This document shows positions 26,876-37,615 of a DNA stretch of 44,233 bases, one piece after another. The translations under genes were made by a program, and so were the position numbers. Origin of the DNA: Accumulibacter sp. (GTDB lineage Bacteria; Pseudomonadota; Gammaproteobacteria; Burkholderiales; Rhodocyclaceae); assembly GCA_016788495.1 (NCBI GenBank), contig JAEUOM010000090.1:1-44233 (forward strand), in the 5' to 3' direction. The notes below the pieces were generated by a model. That model was given only the letters and a program-made list of their open reading frames with translations, was not told the DNA's origin and searched no databases. Numbering within the stretch: the stretch's first letter is position 1; every line of letters starts with the position of its first letter.

Positions 26876-27790
26876 TCAGCCGCGCGGGTGGTGCTGTGCG
26901 TGCAGCAGCTTCAGTCGTTCACGCGCGACATGGGTGTAGATCTGCGTCGTCGAGATGTCGGCGTGGCCGAGCAGCAACTGGACGACCCGCAGGTCGGCAC
27001 CGTGGTTGAGGAGATGCGTGGCGAAGGCGTGGCGCAGGACATGCGGCGACAGCCGGGCAGGATCGATCCCGGCCACCACGGCGTAGCGCTTGATCAGCTG
27101 CCAGAAGGCCTGCCGGGTCATTGCCGCCGCACGGGCGGTGACGAAGACGTCGTCGCTCTGCCTACCGTCGAGCAGCGAGCGCCGCCCCTCGGCAAGATAG
27201 CACCGCAGCCAGTCACCGGCTTCCTCGCCCAGCGGCACCAGGCGCTCCTTCCTGCCCTTGCCGAAAACCCGCAGCACGCCCATGTCGAGGCTGATTTCGT
27301 GCAGCCGCAGGCCGACGAGTTCGCTGACGCGCAGCCCGGTCGCGTACAGCGTCTCGAGCATCGCGCGATCGCGCTGGCCGAGCGCTGTCTCGCTGCGCGG
27401 CGCCGCGAGCAGGGCTTCCACCTGCGCCTCGGACAGCACTTTCGGCAACCGTGAAGGCTTCGCCGGCATGGCGATGCGCAGCGTCGGATCGTCCTGGCGC
27501 AAGCCGCGCGCCAGTTGGTAGCGGTAGAAACGGCGCAGGGTGGACAGATAGCGCGCCTGTGATGAGGCCCGCAGGCTCTGCGAGAGGATGGCGACGAAGG
27601 CCAGCAGCGTTGCCTCGTCGAGATCGCAGAGGCTGCCGCGCTGCTGCTCGGCGAGCCAGCAGGCGAGTTGCAGCAGGTCGCTGCGGTAGCTGGCCAGCGA
27701 CGCCCGCGCCAGTCCGTCCTCGAGCCAGAGGGTGTCGCAAAAGGAATCGATCGCTGCGAGATCGGCCGCAGCCGGGTCAGCGGGCTTCAT
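26876..27790 (-). CDS. xerD: Site-specific tyrosine recombinase XerD
   Basis: Works with XerC at dif to resolve chromosome dimers at the septum. The SAM-like N-terminal core-binding domain (about residues 8-95) is followed by the catalytic domain with Arg in LYATGLRVSELVGL, HVLRHAFATHLLNHGADLR (His-x2-Arg), LLGHADISTTQIYTHV (His and nucleophile Tyr). ATG 27790 gives 304 residues, usual for XerD; the longer frame reaches into ogt. It overlaps the ogt stop by 14 bases. With no neighbouring mobile genes and typical length, it is the housekeeping recombinase rather than an integron or phage integrase. Confidence 0.94.
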   Translation of the reverse strand: MKPADPAAADLAAIDSFCDTLWLEDGLARASLASYRSDLLQLACWLAEQQRGSLCDLDEATLLAFVAILSQSLRASSQARYLSTLRRFYRYQLARGLRQDDPTLRIAMPAKPSRLPKVLSEAQVEALLAAPRSETALGQRDRAMLETLYATGLRVSELVGLRLHEISLDMGVLRVFGKGRKERLVPLGEEAGDWLRCYLAEGRRSLLDGRQSDDVFVTARAAAMTRQAFWQLIKRYAVVAGIDPARLSPHVLRHAFATHLLNHGADLRVVQLLLGHADISTTQIYTHVARERLKLLHAQHHPRG

Positions 27791-28274
27791 GCGCCAGCAG
27801 CCAGCGCTTGACGTCGAGCAGGTAGCCATCCCGCTGCCGGGCAAAGCCGCCGAGCCCGCCGGCGGCAGCGAGCACGCGGTGACAGGGAACGACCACCGGG
27901 TGGGGATTGCGGCCGCAGGCCTGGCCGACGGCGATCGCCGCGCTGCAGAGGTCGCGGGCAATCTCGCCGTAGCTGCGCGTCTGGTGCACCGGAATGGCGG
28001 CGATCCGCTGCCAGACACGGCGCTGGAAAGGCGTCCCGGCGGGGTGCAACGGCAGCGCGAAGGAGTGCTCCGGGTCCGCCAGATAGGCCGCGAGCTGCCG
28101 CGCCGCCTCCGCGGCGAGCGCGTTGACCGGCGCCTGTGCAGGACCCGGCGGCAGGAAGGCGATGCCCTGCACCGCCTCATCGTCGCAGCGCACGCCGATC
28201 CTGAAACCCGGCGCTGCGATCACCACCTGCCAGGGCGACGGGCTGGCAGCCAGCACCGCGACGCGCACCGGCAT
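27777..28274 (-). CDS. ogt: Methylated-DNA--protein-cysteine methyltransferase
   Basis: Suicide repair of O6-alkylguanine. The active-site motif VVVPCHRVLAA has Cys131, and GTPFQRRVWQRIAAIPVHQTRSYGEIA is the conserved helix-turn-helix DNA-binding segment. 165 residues fit Ogt rather than Ada. The start ATG 28274 shares a base with the stop of the upstream gene (TGATG). The upstream protein is exported and not related to repair, so the operon is probably one of convenience. Confidence 0.92.
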   Translation of the reverse strand: MPVRVAVLAASPSPWQVVIAAPGFRIGVRCDDEAVQGIAFLPPGPAQAPVNALAAEAARQLAAYLADPEHSFALPLHPAGTPFQRRVWQRIAAIPVHQTRSYGEIARDLCSAAIAVGQACGRNPHPVVVPCHRVLAAAGGLGGFARQRDGYLLDVKRWLLAHEAR

Positions 28275-28846
28275 CAGGATGCCTTGCCAAGCAGCGCCTG
28301 CTTGAGATCCTCCTGCACCGGCTTGCTGCCCAGCCAGATCTTCAACAGCGCCTTGTAGAAGTCCTCGCCCGCGATGTCCTTGCCCTTGACCTGTCCGTTG
28401 ACCGTGAGCCGGGTGCCGCTCTCTGGCAGCCAGTCGATCAGGACGATGGTACCGGTCTTCGGCTCGCCGGCCGCCAGCATGGCGTCGGAGAACTGCTTCA
28501 GGCGATCCTTGAGGCCGGCCATCTCGGCTTCCGAATGATTGTTGGTCATACCTTCCTGCAGCGCCTCGACGAACTGCTGCGCCGACAGGTCGCGCAGCAG
28601 CGTGATCGCCACCCGCTTGCCGCCCCTGGCAGCGAGGACCGCCTCGGCGTCGCCGCGTTTCTCGGGCAGGTACAGTGCCATCGCGTAGACCTTGAAAAAC
28701 GCCTTCTTGCGCAGGCCCGCGCCATTGACCACGAGGTCGGCACTGCCCACGTGCGACTTGTCCTCGAACTTCACGCCGGCAACTTCGACGGCGCTGGCGA
28801 GGTTGACCGACAGGGCGGCAACGGCCGCCAGCAGCAGGTGTTTCAT
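28274..28846 (-). CDS. Exported chalcone-isomerase-like protein
   Basis: 190-residue protein with a signal peptide (MKHLLLAAVAALSVNLASA) and a chalcone-isomerase-like fold domain: VAGVKFEDKSHVGSADLVVNGAGLRKKAFFKVYAMALYL and LLRDLSAQQFVEALQEG are the usual family segments. Bacterial members are periplasmic and are not expected to act on flavonoids; fatty-acid or lipid binding has been suggested for the fold. AAGGAGAC gives a good ribosome-binding site. Confidence 0.85.
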   Translation of the reverse strand: MKHLLLAAVAALSVNLASAVEVAGVKFEDKSHVGSADLVVNGAGLRKKAFFKVYAMALYLPEKRGDAEAVLAARGGKRVAITLLRDLSAQQFVEALQEGMTNNHSEAEMAGLKDRLKQFSDAMLAAGEPKTGTIVLIDWLPESGTRLTVNGQVKGKDIAGEDFYKALLKIWLGSKPVQEDLKQALLGKAS

Positions 28847-28890
28847 ATCGTCTCCTTAATGTGAAAGTCGCGTCAGCGACTCGCGAATCT

Positions 28891-28916
28891 CCCTTCTCCC
28901 GCACGCGGGAGAAGGG
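28891..28916. other. Perfect 12-bp hairpin
   Basis: CCCTTCTCCCGC and GCGGGAGAAGGG flank the two-base loop AC. It lies between the start of the chalcone-isomerase-like gene and the end of proA, both on the - strand. It may be a proA transcript end or REP-like element; no T-tract follows on either strand. Confidence 0.6.
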
Positions 28917-28932
28917 TCGGGGATGAGTGGAA

Positions 28933-28977
28933 CGGTCATGACTTTCATCATCACGGGTGTCTCAACAGTCATGACCG
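28933..28977. promoter_or_regulatory. Paired GTCATGAC palindromes (inverted repeat)
   Basis: CGGTCATGACT (28933-28943) and AGTCATGACCG (28967-28977) are exact inverses, and each contains the 8-bp palindrome GTCATGAC; centres are 34 bases apart, about three helical turns. They lie about 90-125 bp upstream of the chalcone-isomerase-like gene and could be an operator pair, although a repeat remnant is also possible. Confidence 0.4.
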
Positions 28978-29096
28978 ATGGCCTGTCGCAGGGTGTTTCG
29001 GCGGTTGCGGGAAAGACCGGCGGCGGCATCCGCCTGCCACTGCCGGGTCGCTGCCGGCAGGCGCTGCCGGCAAACGGCAAGGAGTGCCGACCGGGT

Positions 29097-30353
29097 TCAG
29101 CCGCGCACCTCACCCTGGCCCAGGACGATCCACTTCTGGCTCGTCAGACCCTCGAGACCGACTGGACCGCGGGCGTGGATCTTGTCGGTCGAAATGCCGA
29201 TCTCGGCTCCGAGACCGTACTCGAAGCCGTCGGCAAAACGCGTCGAGGCATTGACCATCACCGAAGCCGAATCGACTTCGCGCAGGAAACGCATCGCCGC
29301 GCTGTAATTCTCGGTGACGATGGCGTCGGTATGATGCGAGCCGTAGTGATTGATGTGCTCGATAGCCTGCTCAATGCCGTCCACCACGCGTACCGAGATG
29401 ACTGGCGCGAGGAATTCGCTGGCGTAGTCCTCCTCGCTCGCCGCGGTCGCCTCGCCTACCAAGGCCATGGTCTCCGGACAGCCGCGAATCTGTACCCCCT
29501 TGCGCGTCAGCATGGCAGCAATCGGCGGAAGCAGCCGGCCAGCCGCCGCGCGCGCGAGCAGCAGCGACTCCGCGGTGTTGCAGGTGCCGTAGCGCTGCGT
29601 CTTGGCGTTCTCGACGATGCGCAGCGCCTGCTCGGGATCGGCAGCGTCATCGACGTAGACATGACAGTTGCCATCCAGGTGCTGGATCATCGGCACCCTG
29701 GCCTCGGCCAGCAGGCGTGCGACCAATCCCTTGCCGCCGCGCGGAACGATCACGTCGACGTAATCGCGCATGCGGATCAGGTGGCCGACGACGGCGCGAT
29801 CCGTGGTCGAGATGACCTGCACCGCACTGACTGGCAGTCCGGCACTGGCGAGGCCCTCGTGGACCAGCGCGGCGATCGCCTGATTGCAGTGCATCGCTTC
29901 CGAGCCACCACGCAGGATCGACGCGTTGCCCGACTTGAGGCACAGCGCCGCCGCGTCGGCGGTGACGTTCGGTCGTGCCTCGTAAATGATGCCGATCACG
30001 CCCAGCGGCACGCGCATGCGTCCAACCTGGATGCCGCTCGGCCGGCGCCGCAGCTCGCTGATCTCGCCGACCGGATCGGGCAGCGCCGCCACCTGTTCGA
30101 CCCCCTCCGCCATCGCCGCGACGCCCAGCGGCGAGAGCATCAGGCGATCGAGCAACGCCGCTTCCAGGCCGGCGGCTCGCGCAGCGTCCACGTCCCGTCG
30201 ATTGGCGGCGACGAGCGCCTCGCTCTCGCGGCGAAGCGCGGCAGCGATGGCGCGCAACGCGCAGTTCTTGGCATTGCTGTCGGCGCGGGCGATGATCCGC
30301 GAGGCGGCACGCGCCCCGCGGCCCACCTGCTGCACATAGCTCTCGATATCCAT
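29097..30353 (-). CDS. proA: Gamma-glutamyl phosphate reductase
   Basis: Second step of proline synthesis: NADPH reduction of gamma-glutamyl phosphate to glutamate semialdehyde. The aldehyde-dehydrogenase-like protein has [30 protein letters not shown], the active-site Cys in [15 protein letters not shown] and a C-terminal [13 protein letters not shown]. 418 residues is the normal length. proB is not adjacent. The 168 bases upstream hold a 10-bp tandem repeat. Confidence 0.96.
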   Translation of the reverse strand: MDIESYVQQVGRGARAASRIIARADSNAKNCALRAIAAALRRESEALVAANRRDVDAARAAGLEAALLDRLMLSPLGVAAMAEGVEQVAALPDPVGEISELRRRPSGIQVGRMRVPLGVIGIIYEARPNVTADAAALCLKSGNASILRGGSEAMHCNQAIAALVHEGLASAGLPVSAVQVISTTDRAVVGHLIRMRDYVDVIVPRGGKGLVARLLAEARVPMIQHLDGNCHVYVDDAADPEQALRIVENAKTQRYGTCNTAESLLLARAAAGRLLPPIAAMLTRKGVQIRGCPETMALVGEATAASEEDYASEFLAPVISVRVVDGIEQAIEHINHYGSHHTDAIVTENYSAAMRFLREVDSASVMVNASTRFADGFEYGLGAEIGISTDKIHARGPVGLEGLTSQKWIVLGQGEVRG

Positions 30354-30450
30354 CTGCCCCTCTTTTCTCAGCCAGGACTGATTATAGCCAGCGAGCGTCG
30401 GCGAGCGTCAACGGAACCTCTGCCGAGAAACACACTCTCAGATCCATCGC

Positions 30451-30500
30451 CGCCGTCACCTGCCGTCACCTGCCGTCATCTACCGTCATCTACCGTCATC
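30451..30500. repeat. Tandem repeat, five 10-bp units (consensus YRCCGTCAYC)
   Basis: Five consecutive units, two ending CACC and three ending CATC, in the divergent gap between proA and the small Cys-rich gene, ending 20 bases before the latter's ATG. The ten-base period is close to one helical turn. Confidence 0.9.
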
Positions 30501-30520
30501 ATCTATTGCCCGGACCGACC

Positions 30521-30781
30521 ATGAAGAAGCTGATTCTGCCCGCCGAGGCCAAAGTGTGTGCCACCTGCAGCTACTGGGACGGTGAGCGTCAGGTCGACAC
30601 CGAACTGCGTCTGGTCGTCGTTGCCGACGATTGCGCCGGCGAGTGCCTGGTGCGGGGCAAGGACAGCCACGGCCTCAGCGACGTCCGACACCAGAGCAGC
30701 GAGGATTGCGCCTGGGAACACCTGGCTCCCGATGCGCTGACCGCCGATCCGTCGGCCGGCGACCCGCCGGCCGCGGGCTGA
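30521..30781 (+). CDS. Small Cys-rich hypothetical protein
   Basis: 86-residue soluble protein with five cysteines: Cys13 and Cys16 in KVCATCSYWDGER, Cys38 and Cys42 in DDCAGECLVRG, and Cys63 in SSEDCAWEHL. The pattern suggests a small metal-binding or redox-active knuckle. Short proteins beginning with a CxxCxYW motif are annotated as hypothetical in other proteobacteria, from memory. The C-terminus is a Pro/Ala-rich tail. No good ribosome-binding site precedes ATG 30521; TTG 30506 is an alternative start. Codon use looks like that of neighbours, supporting a real gene. Confidence 0.6.
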   Translation: MKKLILPAEAKVCATCSYWDGERQVDTELRLVVVADDCAGECLVRGKDSHGLSDVRHQSSEDCAWEHLAPDALTADPSAGDPPAAG

Positions 30782-30830
30782 GACGTGCGACCCCGGCGAC
30801 GAGCTGCGGCCGACGGCAGCCGCCGTCCCG

Positions 30831-31835
30831 TCAGGAGGCGACGAGCCGTAGCGACAGTTGCCGGAATTCGTCCCACACATCGCCGCGCAGCGCACCCTTG
30901 ATCATCCTGTCGATGCGCGCGGCGTGCTCGATTGCAGCGTTCGCCTGAACCGCCCGCAGCCTTTGCACCGCCCGCCGGAACGGCGCCTGTCGCGACCCCC
31001 AGACGCGCGCTTCCCGGAGCAGCGCGTCGAGCGGCTGACCGCGGTCGAGGCCGGAGCGCACCTGCGCCAGTGCGCGCACCTCCTCGGTCAGCGCCCAGAG
31101 GATCAGCGGCGGCGCCTCGCCCTCCTGCTGCAAGCCGTCGAGGGTGCGTGTCAGGCGCGCCACATCGCCGCTCAACAGCGCCTCGCGCAACGCGTCGAGG
31201 TCGTAGCGAGCGACATCGAGCACTGCGTCGCGAATCTGTTCGAGGCTCAGCGCACCTTCCGGGTAGAGCACGGCGAGCTTGAGGATCTCCTGATGGGCTG
31301 CCAGCAGGTTGCCCTCGACACGCTCGGCAATGAAGCGCAGGCCGTCGGGCCCAGCACTCTGCTGCTGGCGGGCAAGGCGGCCGGCAAGCCAGCCGGGCAA
31401 TTCGGTGAGGCCGGGTGACAGCAGCTTGACGACGACCCCGGCGGCAGCGACGGCCGCCATCCAAGCCGATTTTTCCTCCCGCCACTCGACACCGATCATG
31501 CTCACCAGCAGGAGCGAATCCGGCGACGGACGGGCACAATACTCCTGCAGCGCCAGGCCGCCCTCGCGTCCCGGCTTGCCGCCGGGAATGCGCAGATCGA
31601 GCAGCGTCCGGCCGCCGAAGAGCGACATGCCGCCGGCCGCATGATGCAGCTCGTGCCAGTTGAAGCCGGCGATGGCGGTGAGCACCTTGCGTTCGTCGAA
31701 ACCCTGGTGACGCGCGGCAGCGCGGATCGCGTCGGCCGCCTCGATGACCAGCAGCGGTTCGTCGCCGTGGACGAGATAAACCGGCCGCAGTTCGCGGGCA
31801 AGGTGGGCTGCCAGTTGTTCGCCCTTGAGCTGCAT
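30831..31835 (-). CDS. holA: DNA polymerase III subunit delta
   Basis: Clamp-loader subunit that opens the beta sliding clamp. Begins MQLKGEQLAAHLARELRPVYLVHGDEPLLVIEAADAIRAAA, typical of HolA, followed by FLFGGRTLLDLRIP-like beta-clamp contact (MSLFGGRTLLDLRIPGG) and the C-terminal helical collar domain. 334 residues is normal. It lies downstream of lptE with 11 bases between them, the standard leuS-lptE-holA order. Confidence 0.94.
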   Translation of the reverse strand: MQLKGEQLAAHLARELRPVYLVHGDEPLLVIEAADAIRAAARHQGFDERKVLTAIAGFNWHELHHAAGGMSLFGGRTLLDLRIPGGKPGREGGLALQEYCARPSPDSLLLVSMIGVEWREEKSAWMAAVAAAGVVVKLLSPGLTELPGWLAGRLARQQQSAGPDGLRFIAERVEGNLLAAHQEILKLAVLYPEGALSLEQIRDAVLDVARYDLDALREALLSGDVARLTRTLDGLQQEGEAPPLILWALTEEVRALAQVRSGLDRGQPLDALLREARVWGSRQAPFRRAVQRLRAVQANAAIEHAARIDRMIKGALRGDVWDEFRQLSLRLVAS

Positions 31836-31846
31836 GCCGGCAAACC

Positions 31847-32359
31847 CTAGGTTCCTGCGTCCACGAACACCGGTTTGGCAGCCGCCAGGCGACGCATCAG
31901 CTGTTGCACGAGATCCAGTTCCATGTCCCGCCAGAGCAGCGATTCCTCCTGCTGCTTGGCGAGCACCTGCGAGTCGTCGTAGGTCAGGTCGCGCACGAGT
32001 TCGACGCTGCCCGGCGGTACGACGTCGCGGCCCTTGTTGTCGGCCAACCGATAGGGAAAGAGATAGCGCAAGCGCAGCTCGCTGACCCGGCCAGTACCCG
32101 AGACGGTCAGGATCACCCGGTCCCGAGCCTCGGATCCGGGAACGAACAGGACCTGCGCCTCACTCGCCTTCGGCACCAGGAGATTCGGGTTCGAGGCACG
32201 GATCGATCGTCTGAGCTGGGCACCGATGACCGAGTTTTCGGGCATCGAAAGATACAGGCTTTCGAAGGGAAAGGAGTAGGAACCGCGCAACTGGAAACCG
32301 CAGGCAGCGACCAGCGTGCCGACGGCGAGCAGGACGATGAAGCGCAGGGCGGCGGGCAT
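31847..32359 (-). CDS. lptE: LPS-assembly lipoprotein LptE
   Basis: Outer-membrane lipoprotein that plugs LptD for LPS insertion. Signal peptide MPAALRFIVLLAVGTLVAAC ends in the lipobox LVAAC (Cys20), followed by GFQLRGSYSFPFESLYL, the conserved LptE opening. 170 residues. Start ATG 32359 is 20 bases after the leuS stop. The Asp/Glu-rich C-terminal helix segment SLLWRDMELDLVQQLMRRL is present as in other family members. Confidence 0.93.
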   Translation of the reverse strand: MPAALRFIVLLAVGTLVAACGFQLRGSYSFPFESLYLSMPENSVIGAQLRRSIRASNPNLLVPKASEAQVLFVPGSEARDRVILTVSGTGRVSELRLRYLFPYRLADNKGRDVVPPGSVELVRDLTYDDSQVLAKQQEESLLWRDMELDLVQQLMRRLAAAKPVFVDAGT

Positions 32360-32378
32360 GGCAAGGTTCCTCGCGGTC

Positions 32379-35035
<2,657 letters not shown>

Positions 35036-35188
35036 CCCGCATAGCCTTCCGCGTCCGCCCTCGCACGGCGGTGCAGCGGCCTTGCGCCGTCCGCCTCGGA
35101 GCAATCGCCTAGCCCGTTGCCGGAACCGGCCAAGCCCTGCTGCGCGCCGTGCAGCCCGGCCGGCTCGCAGCAATCGCCGCGCGACCTC

Positions 35189-35989
35189 TCAGCTGCGTGG
35201 ATCCGGAGTGAACCCGGCCGGGAAGGGGTTGGGCTGCGGCGACTGCCGGGGCCGCGGAATGACGCCCTGGGCAAGCAGTCGGGCGCGACTGTCGTAGTGG
35301 ATGCTGACGATCTCAGCCGGCTGCTCGCTGGCCCGGCGGAACTCGGTGTACTGCGTCGGCGCGCTGAGGCGCTCCCCGTGGCCCGTGCCGAGACGGCTGG
35401 CCGGCTGCTGCCGGGCGCGAGCCGCCTCGTCGGCGACCGCTTCGGCGGCGGATGCGGCCTTGGCTGCCGGAGGCGCCGCGGCAGGCTCGCCAGCCGCGCC
35501 GACCTCGTTGTCACGCGACGGTCGTGCCGTTGCCGGCGCTGGCGCGACGCTCTCGCGGAACACGGCAACGGCAATCACGCCGACATGGGTTGGTCGATCG
35601 GTCCGAGCGGCGTAACTGTCGGAGAGGCTGGTGAAATAGAAGGCGGCGACCTCGTCAATGCTCTTCCGCCAGCCTTGGACCTCGGTCGACTGCCCCGCCG
35701 AGAGAACGTAGCCCGACTGCGAGGTGGCGGCGGTCTCGCCGCTGATGGCGTTGATGCCGTCGACCGAGAGCACCGTCAGCACCCGCCCGGCGGTCCTGTT
35801 GTGCAGGTGCAGGGCATAACGGCTGCCGGGCGTGCCGGCGACGTAGAGGCGGCCCTGGTGGCGATGGACCTCGAGCCGCTCGCCGGTCTGGCGATCGACG
35901 ACGCTGATGTCGACCAGTGTGCCGGCGTCGGCGATACTCAGGCAGCCGGCCAGCGGCAGGGCGGCAAGCAGGGTGGCGAATCGGTTCAT
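35189..35989 (-). CDS. Predicted lipoprotein of the ECF sigma operon
   Basis: 266-residue exported protein, function unknown. The N-terminus MNRFATLLAALPLAGCLS has a lipobox-like LAGC (Cys16), so it may be a lipoprotein. A beta-rich domain (about residues 22-145) contains YALHLHNRTAGRVLTVLSVDGIN and GWRKSIDEVAAFYFTSLSDSYAARTDRPTHVGVIAVAVF, a domain seen in proteins encoded with ECF sigma factors in betaproteobacteria. The second half is Ala/Pro/Glu-rich and probably disordered. It lies 62 bases after the membrane partner gene and is probably co-transcribed. Confidence 0.7.
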   Translation of the reverse strand: MNRFATLLAALPLAGCLSIADAGTLVDISVVDRQTGERLEVHRHQGRLYVAGTPGSRYALHLHNRTAGRVLTVLSVDGINAISGETAATSQSGYVLSAGQSTEVQGWRKSIDEVAAFYFTSLSDSYAARTDRPTHVGVIAVAVFRESVAPAPATARPSRDNEVGAAGEPAAAPPAAKAASAAEAVADEAARARQQPASRLGTGHGERLSAPTQYTEFRRASEQPAEIVSIHYDSRARLLAQGVIPRPRQSPQPNPFPAGFTPDPRS

Positions 35990-36051
35990 GACGGTCTCCT
36001 GAATGGGCTTGGTGACCGTGTAAACGTCGCCGACCGGCGAACGGGGTCAAG

Positions 36052-36921
36052 TCACTGGCGAAATTCTTGCGGCAGCGGGTACTCGGGGTGCGCACGACGA
36101 AAGTCGGCAAGCTGCTGCGCGGCTTCGACGCTGCGACCCTCGCGGCGCAATGCGCGAATCTCCTCGAGCCATTCGTCGGCGCCGCGTCCATCGTCGGCAC
36201 TCGACTTGGCCACGGCCCTCGCCTGCTTGCGCGCGGCCGGCGCCTGCCCGAGGGCAGCGGCCTCGTGCTCCGCGCCCCCCACAGTGGGCGCCGCCGGGGC
36301 CGCGGCCGGGGCGGCGTTGCTCTCCTTGGCGACTGGCGGCGCCGATCCCACAGCCGCCACCCCCTGCCGGTCGACGAACGGGCCGTCGCTCTGAGGCGGC
36401 GAGCCAGCGGCTGCCGGACTCAGCCCGCTCTGGCCAGTGGTTGGCGCCGCGCTCTGCCTACTGCGGCGTTCCTCGCTGGCCGGCTGCCTCGGGGCCGCTC
36501 GCGAAGCCACTGCGCCGGCACCAGCCACAGCTTCGCCGGCGACGGCGGCCGGTGCCGCCTGCTCTGGCGCTGCCGGTGCCGACGCCGGCGCAGCCAGGTC
36601 GCGCGCAACGCCAGCCGGCGAAACACCGGGCGCAGCCGACCGCGGCGGCGCGACCTCGGTCTCCCGGCGCTGGTCGGCAGGCTGCCGCTCGTGCAAGAGT
36701 GACAGCGTCAGGGTCAGTACCAGCGTCGTCGCCAGCGCCAGCGTCGTGCGCCAGCGCTGCCACCAGGTGCGCCGCGCAACAGTCTGTGCGGCGCGCACCG
36801 CAGCGCGCGCCGCAGCGATGATCCGCTCGTCGCCCGCGGCGGACGGCTCATCGCGGGCATGCTCCCGATAGAGTGCCGATACCTGCGGGTCGCCCCGGAA
36901 ATCCTGCTGCCTTTCGCTCAT
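36052..36921 (-). CDS. Single-pass membrane protein, probable anti-sigma factor
   Basis: 289 residues. An N-terminal cytoplasmic part of about 50 residues, then one transmembrane segment (about 55-76, TLALATTLVLTLTLSLL), then a long low-complexity Ala/Pro/Gln-rich periplasmic region ending in a short helical segment (WLEEIRALRREGRSVEAAQQLADFRRAHPEYPLPQEFRQ). The start overlaps the sigma-factor stop (ATGA), the usual arrangement for an anti-sigma factor. It lacks the Cys/His zinc-binding anti-sigma motif, so the sigma-binding surface is not recognisable and the role rests on context. Confidence 0.7.
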   Translation of the reverse strand: MSERQQDFRGDPQVSALYREHARDEPSAAGDERIIAAARAAVRAAQTVARRTWWQRWRTTLALATTLVLTLTLSLLHERQPADQRRETEVAPPRSAAPGVSPAGVARDLAAPASAPAAPEQAAPAAVAGEAVAGAGAVASRAAPRQPASEERRSRQSAAPTTGQSGLSPAAAGSPPQSDGPFVDRQGVAAVGSAPPVAKESNAAPAAAPAAPTVGGAEHEAAALGQAPAARKQARAVAKSSADDGRGADEWLEEIRALRREGRSVEAAQQLADFRRAHPEYPLPQEFRQ

Positions 36922-37505
36922 AGCAGATCCCGCAAGCTCGTCCTGAGTTTGCCCAGCGCGTAGCGCAGGCGGCTCTTGGTCGTTTCGCGGCCGCAGCCGG
37001 TGGCAACGGCGATCTCGTCCAGCGTCAACCCGCCCTCCTCGGCGAGCAGAAAGACTTCACGCTGCAGCGGCGGCAACTCGTCCAGAGCCAGACTGATCCT
37101 TCGTGCCGTGTCGTGCCGCTCGTGCAGGACGTGCGGCATTTCCTCGCTTGCTGCCGGCAAACGTTCGATCAACTCGTCGCCCTCATCGGCATCATCGTTG
37201 GCGGTGGACTCGTACTGCGCCAGCAGATGCCGGGCATGCTGGCGATAGTGATCGATCAGGCGGTGACGGGCGATGCGGAAGAGCCAAGTCGGGAAGCGCG
37301 CCAGCGGCTCGTACTGGCTGCGCCCCTTGATCACCTTCAACCACACCTCCTGGTGCAACTCATCGGCCAGCGCCGGGTCGCCGCATTGCCGCACCAGATA
37401 GCGGTAAAGCGGGCCGCGGTGGCGGCGATAGAGCAGTGTGAAGGCATCGGCGTCGCCTGCGCGGTAGGCCAGCATCAGTCGCTCGTCACTCCAGTCCGTC
37501 TGCAT
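36918..37505 (-). CDS. ECF-family RNA polymerase sigma factor
   Basis: 195 residues, with sigma region 2 (AFTLLYRRHRGPLYRYLVRQCGDPALADELHQEVWLKVI and FPTWLFRIARHRLIDHYR, -10 recognition) and region 4 (ALDELPPLQREVFLLAEEGGLTLDEIAVATGCGRETTKSRLRYALGKLR, -35 recognition helix-turn-helix). A linker of about 40 acidic residues lies between. It heads an operon with a membrane protein and a lipoprotein, divergent from a FecR-SPOR gene. Target genes are unknown. Confidence 0.92.
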   Translation of the reverse strand: MQTDWSDERLMLAYRAGDADAFTLLYRRHRGPLYRYLVRQCGDPALADELHQEVWLKVIKGRSQYEPLARFPTWLFRIARHRLIDHYRQHARHLLAQYESTANDDADEGDELIERLPAASEEMPHVLHERHDTARRISLALDELPPLQREVFLLAEEGGLTLDEIAVATGCGRETTKSRLRYALGKLRTSLRDLL

Positions 37506-37577
37506 GGGGGCAGTCTAGCCGCTACGCCGGCAAACGCAAGCGGGCACGGCGGGCGCCGGCGGAGTCGCTGCGGGCAG

Positions 37578-37586
37578 TGCTAGAAT
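37578..37586 (+). promoter_or_regulatory. Extended -10 promoter element for the FecR-SPOR gene
   Basis: TGCTAGAAT (TGn plus TAGAAT, five of six) lies 29 bases before the ATG, with AGGAG at 37605-37609 downstream. No -35 match at the expected place. Confidence 0.5.
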
Positions 37587-37615
37587 CCGGGCTTCATCGT
37601 CGCGAGGAGCAGGTC

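Noticed and set aside
26876..27790. Phage or integron integrase
   Set aside because: Length, motifs and operon context match chromosomal XerD; no attachment site or phage genes nearby.
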